From a virus, in the IMG/VR virus record IMGVR_UViG_3300025154_001352, positions 1 to 42,928 of that record: a stretch of 42,928 nt of DNA, one strand, 5' to 3'. The position numbers and the translations under genes were made by a program. Below, piece after piece: positions 8,551-16,011 of the stretch (its first letter is position 1; every line of letters begins with the position of its first letter). Below the pieces are notes generated by a model, which searched no databases, was not told the DNA's origin, and saw only the letters and a program-made list of their open reading frames with translations.

Positions 8551-8578
8551 TTTATAACGATAGTACGTTTATTGTCAA
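8551..8578 (-). promoter_or_regulatory. Promoter for the portal-capsid unit
   Basis: TTGACA at 8573-8578 and TATAAA at 8551-8556 on the minus strand, 16 bases apart. The stop codon of the upstream 86-residue gene lies inside the -35 box. The bases from the -10 on (TATAAACTTAA then TTG) are shared with the promoter at 32408-32436. Confidence 0.7.
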
Positions 8579-8835
8579 AATTCGTTAGTTTTACTTAGGT
8601 TGGGGTCTTTGCTTCTACCGAATAAAATATTCTCTTTTACATACAAACTGTCAATTCTTCCTCCGTTATAGCGTATATAAATTTCACCCGATCCATTTGT
8701 GTCAACCATTTTAAGCATTTGAGTTATTGCGTCCCAAAAGAATTTATCCCACTTCCCGACATTGTTTAACTTATATATATCAGGAAAGAAGGCTTTTAAA
8801 TCCTTTTCAAACTTTGTTTTTGGATCGTCTTTCAT
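8575..8835 (-). CDS. Unknown 86-residue protein
   Basis: Follows the large terminase gene with an ATGA overlap, so the start is well supported. Mixed charge, with a central KWDKFFWDAITQMLKMV helix and a following segment that reads like a short beta sheet (GEIYIRYNGGRIDSLYV). Its stop codon is part of the -35 box of the downstream promoter. Position suggests a role in packaging or head assembly, but no domain was recognised. Confidence 0.6.
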   Translation of the reverse strand: MKDDPKTKFEKDLKAFFPDIYKLNNVGKWDKFFWDAITQMLKMVDTNGSGEIYIRYNGGRIDSLYVKENILFGRSKDPNLSKTNEF

Positions 8836-10253
8836 ACACTATCCCAATCTGTATCAGGTCTATCTTCAAAGAAACTTGTTTCCTTGTCAATTTCTTCCTG
8901 AGCTGGTGGGATGTAAGTGCCGGGAACCTTACCCTCCCACGGTTTCTTTTCCTTTTCAATATAATCATGGAAGTACATAGCATTTAAATCCCCTAGTGCA
9001 TCCATCATGTGATCATTTGACTTCTCAGGTTCTTCAGGTTGATTAGTGTCTGAGTCGGATAGTGTTGACCTATCTTTCCATCTATAAGCTAAAAATTCTT
9101 CTATTGTGTGCTTACAACTTGGATGTACGAAATACTTGCCGGCACGCAATCTTTCAGAAAACTTTTGTATCTTATATCTGACATAGTTTATTGTGCTTTC
9201 TCCCGACTCTTTCTTAACCGGTACAAAGTCTTCACCCAGATCAGCTAGGTCTTTAATATCAGATGCCTGTGCGGAATCCATTGTCGAGTATTCAGGCTCT
9301 ATATCCCCCCGAAGCTCGGATAACTTTCTTGCTAAGGGGGGATTAGTTAGCTCCACCTCGTACAACTCCTTAGTTTGATACCAGGTGTCATCTTTGTCTA
9401 CGGCGACCCAACATACTGCCGTAGGGTTTCTGTAACCCCTATCTAATCCCCGAATATAATAAACCGGTTTAAAGTCCGGTAAATCTACAATATGCCTTGA
9501 TGTGTCAAAATCGGTATAAACTAATCCCGTTGCTTTAATAAATGCTTCGTTTGATGTGTTAGGGTATTCCTGGACAAAGAATCTTCCAAGTTCTGCTTTC
9601 TTTTGAGTTAAAACTTCTTGTGTATAAAAATCACTAGCTTTGTAGAATAAGGGTTTGAATGGGCGCTTGCCTAGTACACATTCATCCCAAAATCCTTTAA
9701 AAAAGTTATACCCATTAGCAGTCGTCTCTATGATCACCCTGCCTGTTGGTACTACTGCCTGCATAGCACCGGCAAACAAAAGCTCAGGATGTTTATAAAA
9801 TGCAAATTCTGATAAATGTAAATTAGTTATTGTTTTGGATCTACCGAATTCCGTATTGTCAGCTGTACCTATGGTGTATCTTGAAGACATAGATTCATTA
9901 AATAGTTCATACTTTGAATTGTATTTAAGGGGTACTTGTACTTTGTTGATGTATTCGTAAGACTTGATGTAGGCTTTTACTCGGTCTAATAACTCAATGG
10001 CGTTATCTGCAATGTCTGCAACAATTACCGATCGGGAGTTTTCTTTCAGTATGAAGTCGGTGGTAAAGAGTGCAAGGATAAGTGAAGAGAAACCCTGCTG
10101 TCTTGCTTTTAAAATAACATCCCTGCCTGAGTAATCTTCAAGCAGGTATTTATCTTGAATTGAGTTTAGTTTGAAAGGGATCAGTTGACTTTCTTTGTCG
10201 ACAATTTCAAAGTTATCTTCTATGAACCTTTTGTATCCCCCGTTAGATGCCAT
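8832..10253 (-). CDS. terL: Terminase large subunit
   Basis: A 473-residue packaging motor. The N-terminal ATPase has a deviant Walker A (LKARQQGFSS, about residues 47-56) and SEFAFY as the Walker B/catalytic region (about 148-153). The C-terminal RNase H-like nuclease shows GLDRGYRNPTA (first Asp, about 270), STMDSAQ, and DHMMDALGDL (last acidic residues, about 415-424). It overlaps the small subunit gene by 11 bases. Headful packaging would agree with a circular assembly without fixed ends, but the terminase clade cannot be assigned here. Confidence 0.9.
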   Translation of the reverse strand: MASNGGYKRFIEDNFEIVDKESQLIPFKLNSIQDKYLLEDYSGRDVILKARQQGFSSLILALFTTDFILKENSRSVIVADIADNAIELLDRVKAYIKSYEYINKVQVPLKYNSKYELFNESMSSRYTIGTADNTEFGRSKTITNLHLSEFAFYKHPELLFAGAMQAVVPTGRVIIETTANGYNFFKGFWDECVLGKRPFKPLFYKASDFYTQEVLTQKKAELGRFFVQEYPNTSNEAFIKATGLVYTDFDTSRHIVDLPDFKPVYYIRGLDRGYRNPTAVCWVAVDKDDTWYQTKELYEVELTNPPLARKLSELRGDIEPEYSTMDSAQASDIKDLADLGEDFVPVKKESGESTINYVRYKIQKFSERLRAGKYFVHPSCKHTIEEFLAYRWKDRSTLSDSDTNQPEEPEKSNDHMMDALGDLNAMYFHDYIEKEKKPWEGKVPGTYIPPAQEEIDKETSFFEDRPDTDWDSV

Positions 10254-10725
10254 ACTCCTGTTTTTGGTTGGTTGCTATCTTATTAAAGTTTATATTTATG
10301 GGCGGACCGCTTTGTTTTAAACCGAAGTCCTCCCTCAGCATTTCCCCCGCTTTGACTTGAATTTGATAATCAGGAACTTCTATAAAGTCGGTAGTCTTAC
10401 TGTCTGCGTTCTTGCCTGTTACAAGTGCAGATACTACCTTTTTAGCGTCTAACCACTCGGCTTGTTTTTCCGCAAGTTTATGTTCGGTTATTCCCTTGTC
10501 TCGAAGTATCTCTCTGTAGTCCTCTATCGCAACAGACAATCCTTTACTTTCCACCAACTTTTGCTTTGGACTCCTACTGGTATTTTCCGCATATCCTGCG
10601 GCTACCATAGCCTTACCTAGAGGCATATTGGGATTCTCTTTTAATATCTCAAGCGTTGCCTTCTGAAGTTTAGTGGGCTTGACTTTATTCCCGTGGACAG
10701 ACATATCAAGCGGATTGTTGCACAT
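10243..10725 (-). CDS. Probable terminase small subunit
   Basis: A 160-residue protein (ATG 10725; a TTG at 10734 or ATG at 10704 are alternatives). The first half looks like the DNA-binding domain of small terminases: LGKAMVAAGYAENTS is a typical recognition-helix context, followed by helical oligomerisation sequence. It would bind the packaging site and load TerL, whose gene overlaps its end. Support comes from position and the HTH-like segment. Confidence 0.7.
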   Translation of the reverse strand: MCNNPLDMSVHGNKVKPTKLQKATLEILKENPNMPLGKAMVAAGYAENTSRSPKQKLVESKGLSVAIEDYREILRDKGITEHKLAEKQAEWLDAKKVVSALVTGKNADSKTTDFIEVPDYQIQVKAGEMLREDFGLKQSGPPININFNKIATNQKQEYGI

Positions 10726-10738
10726 TTTCCGCAAAAAA

Positions 10739-11578
10739 TCAAACTGTTATAACCTCTGTGTATAACAAAGGAAGCACATCTTTTCTTGACCTAATTTTAG
10801 TTCCATGATTGTGATGCGTTCTTGCATCGAAATCAATTAACATAGTTCCGTTTTCAAAGGTCTCTATCAACCTGTCTTGGTTGAGGCTCATTAGTACCAT
10901 AATCCGGTCATAGAAGAAGTACTCAATTCCATTCTCAATTTTTGATTGGGCTTTAATATAAAAACAATTCTTTAGTTTTATTCCCACTGCATGAAAGATA
11001 TCGTCAAATCCCCAATAAGGTTGCGGATTGAGTTCACCTAAGTCAACTCTTCTTCTGACAGATTCAAGCCACTCTGAATGTCTAGGGTTAACTTGGGTAT
11101 AGTCAAACGATACTTCTATTCTTCTTTTTTCTCTATTTACAGAAATACCAAAACCTCTATCTGTCCGATTGCAGCAGTTGATTGTCTGTCTAAAACTCAT
11201 TTCACCTGCCGGATACTTTTTTCCTGCTTCCTTATGAGGCCATCCGTATTTAGGAAGAAGTATTTTTGATACGAATTTAAAAGCTGTTGGAGACGGTTCT
11301 ATGTGTAAACCGGTTGTGAGGGATCCGCTTTTACCTCTTTGTGCCTTTAGTTCCCATTCTGCTGCATTGGGAATAGGAAGGTTATTCTCCTCAATTCCCA
11401 ATAAATCTTCTAATGTATTTCCTACGGCTCCTGCGTTTCCCGGTCTTCCGCTTTTAATCCATCCCATTGCTCTGATTTCTTTTAGTGATTCAATTAGGCT
11501 TTCTTTAGTGTAAACTTTCATCGGTTGTCCTTTTTCTGAGTCACTGGTTGGGATCGGGAACATTTCCAATTGTGTCAT
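10739..11578 (-). CDS. Type II restriction endonuclease, MvaI/BcnI-like
   Basis: A 279-residue protein that matches the MvaI/BcnI endonuclease family: WIKSGRPGNAGAVGNTLEDLLG near the N-terminus and the PD-(D/E)XK catalytic E-x-K in EWELKA (about residues 74-79), then GISVN and a C-terminal DNA-contacting half. Known members cut CCWGG or CCSGG as monomers; the target here is not known. It lies 41 bases downstream of a DNA methyltransferase, forming an apparent complete restriction-modification pair placed between the early genes and the terminase. No nonsense or frameshift mutation is visible. Confidence 0.8.
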   Translation of the reverse strand: MTQLEMFPIPTSDSEKGQPMKVYTKESLIESLKEIRAMGWIKSGRPGNAGAVGNTLEDLLGIEENNLPIPNAAEWELKAQRGKSGSLTTGLHIEPSPTAFKFVSKILLPKYGWPHKEAGKKYPAGEMSFRQTINCCNRTDRGFGISVNREKRRIEVSFDYTQVNPRHSEWLESVRRRVDLGELNPQPYWGFDDIFHAVGIKLKNCFYIKAQSKIENGIEYFFYDRIMVLMSLNQDRLIETFENGTMLIDFDARTHHNHGTKIRSRKDVLPLLYTEVITV

Positions 11579-11619
11579 GAGGTTTTAACTCTTTCTTTTG
11601 GTATGCCTTTGCCCCACTG

Positions 11620-12522
11620 TCAGTTAGCATCTTCTCCATTAGAGGGTGGTCTCCAGAAATCCAAAAGATATTCAAATGTAACGCCCATCGTGATGTAGTT
11701 ACTCGGCCACCCAAAGATGCCGATCCTGTTCACAATGTTCGTTCTATCCCAGATAATGATGTTCCTGAGTTCATAACCCCGTTTGCGCAGTTCTTCGATC
11801 AAAGCTACGTGGATAGTTATTCTTTGGTTTTCCCACCACATATCAGGCACATTAATTACACAGTGAGCTTTCGGTTTTAAAAGAGGAAGTATCCTCTCAA
11901 AAATGTCCCCCATTTCCTTTGTATAAATATCAAGCGGCATTGTACCCAGGTCTCTCGGGTCCTGGGAGTACTGCTCCACTTTCATATACTGGTCGTTTTT
12001 TCTTGTATCACCCCTCCTTGACTTGTTTTTTCTTTTTCGATTGAGCAAATTAGCATAGGGAGGGGAAGTCCAAATAAGACTTACGGTTTCATTTTCTAAG
12101 TAATTAGGAATATTTAGAGCATCATCAACCACGACCATTTGTTTAGTTTTGTTGAACAGCGTATCACTCGCCAGCCTTGTTCTGCACAAACTGGCATATT
12201 CTTCTTTCAAGTCAAAGCCTATGGCATTTCGGTCCAAATCACGGGCTGCAACGAGTGTAGTCCCACTTCCGACAAAAGGATCCAGCACAAGCTCACCCTG
12301 ATGGGAAAATAGCGAAATTACCTTTTTTGCAAGCGAAATCGGAAACGTTGCTGGATGAAGGGTTCTGTCTCTGATATCCCGTGATTCATAGTTGAACTGC
12401 CATACACCTAATTGGTTCTTGATCCACTCTTTAGCGGTTAAACAATTAATATGTGTCGGAGCACATTCGCAAGTTCGGGTAAAACCTATATCAAGTTTTT
12501 TGGAGATAACCGGGGATTCCAA
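11620..12522 (-). CDS. DNA methyltransferase (amino-methylating, TSPPY motif)
   Basis: A 300-residue enzyme. SAM-binding motif LDPFVGSGTT (about residues 80-89) comes before the catalytic TSPPY (about 151-155), with the motif X-like HPATFP segment ahead of them, so the order is X-I-IV. SPPY is typical of N4-cytosine, and sometimes N6-adenine, methylation. MvaI-family partner enzymes are N4-cytosine methylases, which fits the adjacent endonuclease. The start is a TTG at 12522 with a strong GAGGTGA ribosome-binding site. It would protect the phage genome and cleave-sensitive host sites from its neighbour. Confidence 0.85.
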   Translation of the reverse strand: MESPVISKKLDIGFTRTCECAPTHINCLTAKEWIKNQLGVWQFNYESRDIRDRTLHPATFPISLAKKVISLFSHQGELVLDPFVGSGTTLVAARDLDRNAIGFDLKEEYASLCRTRLASDTLFNKTKQMVVVDDALNIPNYLENETVSLIWTSPPYANLLNRKRKNKSRRGDTRKNDQYMKVEQYSQDPRDLGTMPLDIYTKEMGDIFERILPLLKPKAHCVINVPDMWWENQRITIHVALIEELRKRGYELRNIIIWDRTNIVNRIGIFGWPSNYITMGVTFEYLLDFWRPPSNGEDAN

Positions 12523-12557
12523 TATTCACCTCAGAGAGTATTTATAGAAATTATACT

Positions 12558-13304
12558 CTACTTATTGTCTTCAGCCTTCGGTTCTTGCTCTTTTACTTTC
12601 TGGTTTTGTATCTTCTCAAAAAGGTTATTACACTTAGTACAGACTGCGTGGAATTCTTTAGCACCTATCCTTGCATTTTGGCACCCACAGCTCCATCTTG
12701 ATAAACTTGATCTTCCTTTTATTTCTTTACCATTTTTGAACCAGTCTATTTTTCTATCATCATAAGGGACATCATCAGGTCTTTCTATTCCCCATTCTTT
12801 CATTAAAATTGAAAAAGGTTCATCTGCAACTGCCATATGACAACCAAATCCCGGTAACGGATGAAGCCCCATACTTTCCATCTTTTCAGTGAACTCTTTA
12901 CCGTGACCAGGCTTGCCTATATTTAATTGTTGTTGCCATAAATGGATGTATTCGTGGGTTAGAGTTTCAAGTTGAGCCCATCTGCCCCAGCGCCATTCTT
13001 TTTTACCGTCTTTTTCAATGTAGTGCTCAGCGTTGAAGTTTATCCTGCAAGAAAGTCCTACTGCATCTCTTACAAGTAAGTATTCTGCTAAGACTTTATA
13101 ATTTCTTAAGTTTTCAAAACCTATTACCGGATCAGGAACTTGCCCTCTGTCTATTCTTGCTATCGGATCGATTAGCCTGTCTCTTAATTGAACCCCTTTT
13201 AAATAAAGATATTGGGCTTCGTCTTTAAACTCCCAGTCGACAGCTTTTTCAGCATTTTTCCTGACTTCTGGCTGTGGGTTGTGAACTTCAATCAATCGCT
13301 CCAT
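12558..13304 (-). CDS. SprT-like zinc metalloprotease
   Basis: A 248-residue protein with the zinc-protease motif HEYIHLWQ (HExxH, about residues 116-120) followed by GKPGHGKEF with the third ligand His, as in SprT/Spartan-like proteins. A C-terminal zinc ribbon is visible: CGC and CTKC (about residues 205-225). SprT/Spartan proteins digest DNA-protein crosslinks; phage members have no settled role. The gene overlaps its upstream neighbour by 17 bases and lies 35 bases before the methyltransferase. Confidence 0.75.
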   Translation of the reverse strand: MERLIEVHNPQPEVRKNAEKAVDWEFKDEAQYLYLKGVQLRDRLIDPIARIDRGQVPDPVIGFENLRNYKVLAEYLLVRDAVGLSCRINFNAEHYIEKDGKKEWRWGRWAQLETLTHEYIHLWQQQLNIGKPGHGKEFTEKMESMGLHPLPGFGCHMAVADEPFSILMKEWGIERPDDVPYDDRKIDWFKNGKEIKGRSSLSRWSCGCQNARIGAKEFHAVCTKCNNLFEKIQNQKVKEQEPKAEDNK

Positions 13305-13590
13305 ATGGTGAGTTTTGATAAGGCTCCAGATAAGTTGTTAGATCTTCCGCATCGTCATCTTCTTCCGGTTGTTTGTTTTCAAGGTTCCAGGCTACTTCAT
13401 CTTCTAAGGCTTCCTTTTCGGCTTTCTTTTTGTCATAGGCTTCTATACATTTTCCCAAAAAGTAATCAACAAGTACCGTCATTGGAACGCCTGTCTCTGC
13501 ACCGATCCTGTAAAGTGCTTTTATTTTTTCGGAATGGATCCTTGGTTGATACACACGTTCATCTTTATCTCTTAATATTCTCTCTTTCAT
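13288..13590 (-). CDS. Small protein with ribbon-helix-helix-like segment
   Basis: A 100-residue protein. Residues about 13-50 (VYQPRIHSEKIKALYRIG, then VPMTVLVDYFLGKCIEAYDK) resemble a ribbon-helix-helix DNA-binding fold. The rest is a charged acidic tail. It could be a transcriptional regulator, but this is an inference from pattern only. It is coupled to the SprT-like gene by overlap. Confidence 0.55.
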   Translation of the reverse strand: MKERILRDKDERVYQPRIHSEKIKALYRIGAETGVPMTVLVDYFLGKCIEAYDKKKAEKEALEDEVAWNLENKQPEEDDDAEDLTTYLEPYQNSPYGAID

Positions 13591-13691
13591 TTCTTGCCAT
13601 CCTTGCGGATGTGTTTCTTACAGCACTCAGGTATTTTTATAATGCGCTTTTTAAATGGCTTTGGCTATTAGTTTGTTTATATTTTTCTTTT

Positions 13692-13949
13692 TCATATGTA
13701 TTTGTCAAAGAGTGTATTTATTTCTTCTATCAAAATGTCGTATCTTTCACTTGGCGGTATTCTGTTGTCAATAATCCTCTTTATTTCTTCTAAGAGTTGG
13801 GTGCGTTGAGAAGAAAGAAGATTATTAATAAAGTCTCTCATTTGTGGTAATACTTCGGCTTTATGACCATTCAAATCTATTCCAACCGCACTATATTTAT
13901 CAATTACTTCTATAAATTCTCCTTCCCACTCCTCTTTTAGTTTTGTCAT
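13692..13949 (-). CDS. Unknown 85-residue protein
   Basis: Acidic and helical, with no recognised domain. It starts with ATGAC immediately after the sequence TAAACAAATAATAT, where the TAA is the stop of the upstream 40-residue gene; no Shine-Dalgarno is visible. A TTGACA within its 3' end (about 13711) may belong to a promoter for the following genes, but no clear -10 is seen. The next 100 bases to 13590 hold no gene. Confidence 0.5.
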   Translation of the reverse strand: MTKLKEEWEGEFIEVIDKYSAVGIDLNGHKAEVLPQMRDFINNLLSSQRTQLLEEIKRIIDNRIPPSERYDILIEEINTLFDKYI

Positions 13950-13958
13950 ATTATTTGT

Positions 13959-14081
13959 TTACGAATTGGTTTCTTCTATTTTGTGTCCTTTGTGTGCCTT
14001 CTTAAATTCTTGTTTTAACCACTTGTAATCTTTTTTATTGGTTGAATCTGATTTTACATTACAGGTTTTACAAATCATCAT
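13959..14081 (-). CDS. 40-residue zinc-ribbon-like mini protein
   Basis: A short reading frame beginning MMICKTCN, with one CxxC pair, and lysine-rich after that. It has a good ribosome-binding site (AAAGGTGGTGAT) 7 bases before the ATG and abuts the next gene, so it is likely translated. With only two cysteines it may dimerise around a metal or be a remnant of a longer zinc protein. Confidence 0.5.
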   Translation of the reverse strand: MMICKTCNVKSDSTNKKDYKWLKQEFKKAHKGHKIEETNS

Positions 14082-14116
14082 ATTTAATCACCACCTTTAT
14101 ATTATTTGTTTAAGAG

Positions 14117-14437
14117 TTACGGCTTCATCGGCAACCTAAAAGTATAATCACCACTTAATCCAATTTTTCTATAACGAACATTTGTTTTTTTAAGCCAACT
14201 AACAAAACCCCTTAATGTCTTATATCCTTCGTGCTTTATTAAATTGCCTTTTAGTGTTATTTCTATGTTTTTTGTGTTTGACCAGTCGGCAATACTTGTA
14301 TTTGAAAAATAAACACATCCTTTTTTCCACTTAAAGTCACACACCGCACATTTATTAGTATCTATATTTGGTGTGCCACAAGAAGGACAACAATCCTCCC
14401 AACCCCATATCCGTTTTTCTTTTTTATTCCCTGTCAT
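14117..14437 (-). CDS. Unknown zinc-ribbon protein
   Basis: A 106-residue protein with two CxxC knuckles (CPSC and CAVC, about residues 17-34) that would form one zinc ribbon, then a basic C-terminal half. It begins with ATGAC after CAAATAATAT, the same start context as the gene at 13949. Function unknown; zinc ribbons of this sort often bind nucleic acid or protein partners. Confidence 0.55.
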   Translation of the reverse strand: MTGNKKEKRIWGWEDCCPSCGTPNIDTNKCAVCDFKWKKGCVYFSNTSIADWSNTKNIEITLKGNLIKHEGYKTLRGFVSWLKKTNVRYRKIGLSGDYTFRLPMKP

Positions 14438-14451
14438 ATTATTTGGTTAAG

Positions 14452-14721
14452 TTATTTAGATTTGTCCTTTTTGTCCTCAATAATAAACATCAAACTATCT
14501 CTGGTCTCAAATGGTCTGTAATAACCACCCTGACACTTGCCGACTTGATATTCAAGAAAATCATAGTCATCTCCAAAACTTCCCCAACCGACTCTATGTT
14601 TACTTACAACTTTCAACTCATCGTCTGGTGCAATAAACTTCAAAGCCTCTTTCTCAACCTTTGTTTCAGGTGTCATCATTATCTGTTTAGCACCTTCTGT
14701 AATTACTATGCTTATTTTCAT
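14452..14721 (-). CDS. Unknown 89-residue protein
   Basis: Starts MKISIVITEG, rich in beta-type residues in the first half, with a charged C-terminus (EDKKDKSK). ATG 14721 is preferred because the longer in-frame option to 14784 runs through a region that can form a strong nested RNA structure (14747-14815). No domain was recognised. Confidence 0.5.
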   Translation of the reverse strand: MKISIVITEGAKQIMMTPETKVEKEALKFIAPDDELKVVSKHRVGWGSFGDDYDFLEYQVGKCQGGYYRPFETRDSLMFIIEDKKDKSK

Positions 14722-14746
14722 ATTCTTTAAGCTAAAGAGCTTTGGT

Positions 14747-14815
14747 GGTGCGGACATTTTTCGGACTCTAACTCCATCCTTCAATGTGTATTGCCGTTAG
14801 ACAGACTACCGCACC
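14747..14815 (-). ncRNA. Putative structured leader RNA
   Basis: Three nested helices can form: GGTGCGG with CCGCACC (14747-14753/14809-14815), TCTAAC with GTTAGA (14767-14772/14796-14801), and CAAT with ATTG (14782-14785/14790-14793). On the minus strand the outer helix is followed by ACCA, which resembles a tRNA acceptor end, but no D or T arm can be drawn. It lies 26 bases before the start of the 14452-14721 gene and may control it. Confidence 0.35.
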
Positions 14816-14868
14816 CCAAAACCCTCTAAGTTGTTAAAATGCTTATTATATTGAGAAGCCCGATTACT

Positions 14869-15543
14869 TCAGGCTTCCTGTATAACCGCTTTGTATTTTT
14901 TGCCGTCAACTGTAACTTCTACTTCTTTGCCTACTAAGTTATCTTTTATTACTTCAATTCCCGTTTCTTTGAGTATTCCGTATTCGATATTTCCTTTAAG
15001 TAACTTTCCGCAAGTGATAGTTTTTTCTTCTTCCGTGGCTTCTCCCCAAGTTTTAATTCCTGCGTAAGCGTTTAATCCAAAACTTAAAGTACCTTTACAG
15101 GTAATATAAAGTCCTGCTGATATTCCGTTATAGTCACCAGCCTTAATCCAGTCACCAGCCTCAATCGAGTCACCAGCCTTAATCCAGTCACCAGCCTCAA
15201 TCGAGTTACCAGCCTCAATCGAGTCACCAGCCTTAATCGAGTTACCAGCCTCAATCCAGTCACCAGCCTTAATCCAGTCACCAGCCTCAATCGAGTTACC
15301 AGCATCAATCGAGTTACCAGCCTTAATCGAGTTACCAGCCTCAATCCAGTCACCAGCCTTAATCCAGTTACCAGCCTCAATCGAGTTACCAGCCTTAATC
15401 GAGTTACCAGCCCCAATCGAGCCGGTAACATATAATCCTTTATCTAAATCTATTTCTATTTCTTCATCAGAAATTAAATCTCCTTCGTACTTATATCTCC
15501 AACCTTCGTCAATTATTCCTTTAGTCTTTTTAGTTATCTTCAT
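14869..15543 (-). CDS. Hexapeptide-repeat protein (left-handed beta-helix type)
   Basis: A 224-residue protein. Residues about 42-138 consist of 16 tandem hexapeptides of the form A-G-(N/D)-(S/W)-I-(K/E/D), encoded by 18-bp DNA repeats. A short N-terminal domain and a C-terminal domain (GKEVEVTVDGKKYKAVI) flank it. Such six-residue periodicity normally folds into a left-handed beta-helix or a similar solenoid. The start has an AAAGGGGGTGA ribosome-binding site, so expression may be high. It is not in the structural module; the role is unknown. The stop codon lies in a 9-bp hairpin (about 14858-14880). Confidence 0.7.
   Translation of the reverse strand: MKITKKTKGIIDEGWRYKYEGDLISDEEIEIDLDKGLYVTGSIGAGNSIKAGNSIEAGNWIKAGDWIEAGNSIKAGNSIDAGNSIEAGDWIKAGDWIEAGNSIKAGDSIEAGNSIEAGDWIKAGDSIEAGDWIKAGDYNGISAGLYITCKGTLSFGLNAYAGIKTWGEATEEEKTITCGKLLKGNIEYGILKETGIEVIKDNLVGKEVEVTVDGKKYKAVIQEA
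15133..15426 (-). repeat. 18-bp tandem repeat encoding the hexapeptides
   Basis: About 16 copies of an 18-bp unit (plus-strand core CACCAGCCTTAATC, with variants TTACC/TCACC and CTTAAT/CTCAAT) run without spacers. Copies differ at a few fixed positions that change Asn/Asp, Ser/Trp and Lys/Glu, so it is an expandable coding minisatellite. Confidence 0.9.
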
Positions 15544-15654
15544 TTATTTCACCCCCTTTAGCCTTTTATGTAACTTCTTCATCCATTTGATACCGGCAGT
15601 TTTATACTTTTTCTTTTTAAGTTTATTTTTGGTCCGAACAAATATATCAATCAT
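15544..15654 (-). CDS. 36-residue highly basic peptide
   Basis: A short frame starting MIDIFVRTK, with 14 Lys or Arg in 36 residues and a KLKKKKYK stretch. The ATG at 15654 overlaps the end of the upstream 56-residue gene and its stop touches the next ATG, so it fits the tight packing of the operon. A nucleic-acid-binding role is possible, but nothing specific can be shown. Confidence 0.4.
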   Translation of the reverse strand: MIDIFVRTKNKLKKKKYKTAGIKWMKKLHKRLKGVK

Positions 15655-15817
15655 CTTTATAACAAAGCGCACATTGGTCGATCCATTCTTTTTCTGAGTG
15701 CCAACGGGTCCATATCCATTTCTTGCATTTCTTGCACTGAATAACTACCTTATCTTTAACAAGTTCATCCCAAGTTTTGGGATCTGTTGTTGATATAAAA
15801 TGTGATGAGTTAAGCAT
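15647..15817 (-). CDS. 56-residue zinc-ribbon-like protein
   Basis: A small protein with two CxxC knuckles: CKKC near residue 28 and CALC near residue 49, separated by a Trp-rich stretch (WIWTRWH). This is a complete zinc-ribbon pattern. The ATG at 15817 overlaps the upstream gene by 8 bases, which supports coupled translation. Confidence 0.55.
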   Translation of the reverse strand: MLNSSHFISTTDPKTWDELVKDKVVIQCKKCKKWIWTRWHSEKEWIDQCALCYKDD

Positions 15818-16010
15818 TTTTTATTTTTTTGCGGTGGTATCTTTGAATAGCGGAAATTAACCCCCTCATTACCGGAAATATCTCATTCTTTTCTATTGTA
15901 AAAAATACCTTGTCTTTTTCAATTAGTATCTGGTGGTTGGTGAGGTCGAAATACATCACAAATTTTTTTAAAGTCTTTATGGGAACCAATATCTGTTCTT
16001 GCGTTTTCAT
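15810..16010 (-). CDS. Unknown 66-residue protein
   Basis: A basic small protein (C-terminal RYHRKKIKNA) with a central beta-like stretch. No domain was recognised. It lies between the HNH endonuclease gene and the 56-residue zinc-ribbon gene with overlap or minimal spacing, so it is transcribed with them. Confidence 0.5.
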   Translation of the reverse strand: MKTQEQILVPIKTLKKFVMYFDLTNHQILIEKDKVFFTIEKNEIFPVMRGLISAIQRYHRKKIKNA

Positions 16011-16011
16011 T

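Larger units (their letters stand above)
13948..14452 (-). repeat. Three copies of a gene-junction motif
   Basis: On the minus strand TAA(A/C)CAAATAATAT occurs at about 13948-13961, 14099-14113 and 14438-14452, each at a gene junction. In two copies it runs directly into an ATGAC start without Shine-Dalgarno; in the third it precedes a good ribosome-binding site. It may be a conserved initiation context or a small dispersed repeat. Confidence 0.5.

Noticed and set aside
8640-8654. TTGACA with AATATT in the 86-residue gene as an additional promoter
   Set aside because: It lies inside coding sequence, has no conserved neighbours, and a better promoter lies 70 bases downstream.
13212-13793. 193-codon open frame on the plus strand
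   Set aside because: It lies opposite three well-supported minus-strand genes, has no ribosome-binding site, and its product is a low-complexity Leu/Phe-rich shadow.
14747-14818. Possible tRNA with encoded CCA
   Set aside because: Only an acceptor-like helix and ACCA are present; no D arm, T arm or anticodon arm can be placed next to it.
15133-15426. Regular repeats that could suggest a CRISPR array
   Set aside because: The 18-bp units are contiguous, without spacers, and encode an in-frame hexapeptide solenoid.
15084-15431. Second open frame in the hexapeptide-repeat region
   Set aside because: It is a by-product of the 18-bp repeat, which leaves all frames open; the product is a monotonous LVTRLR repeat with no proper start context.
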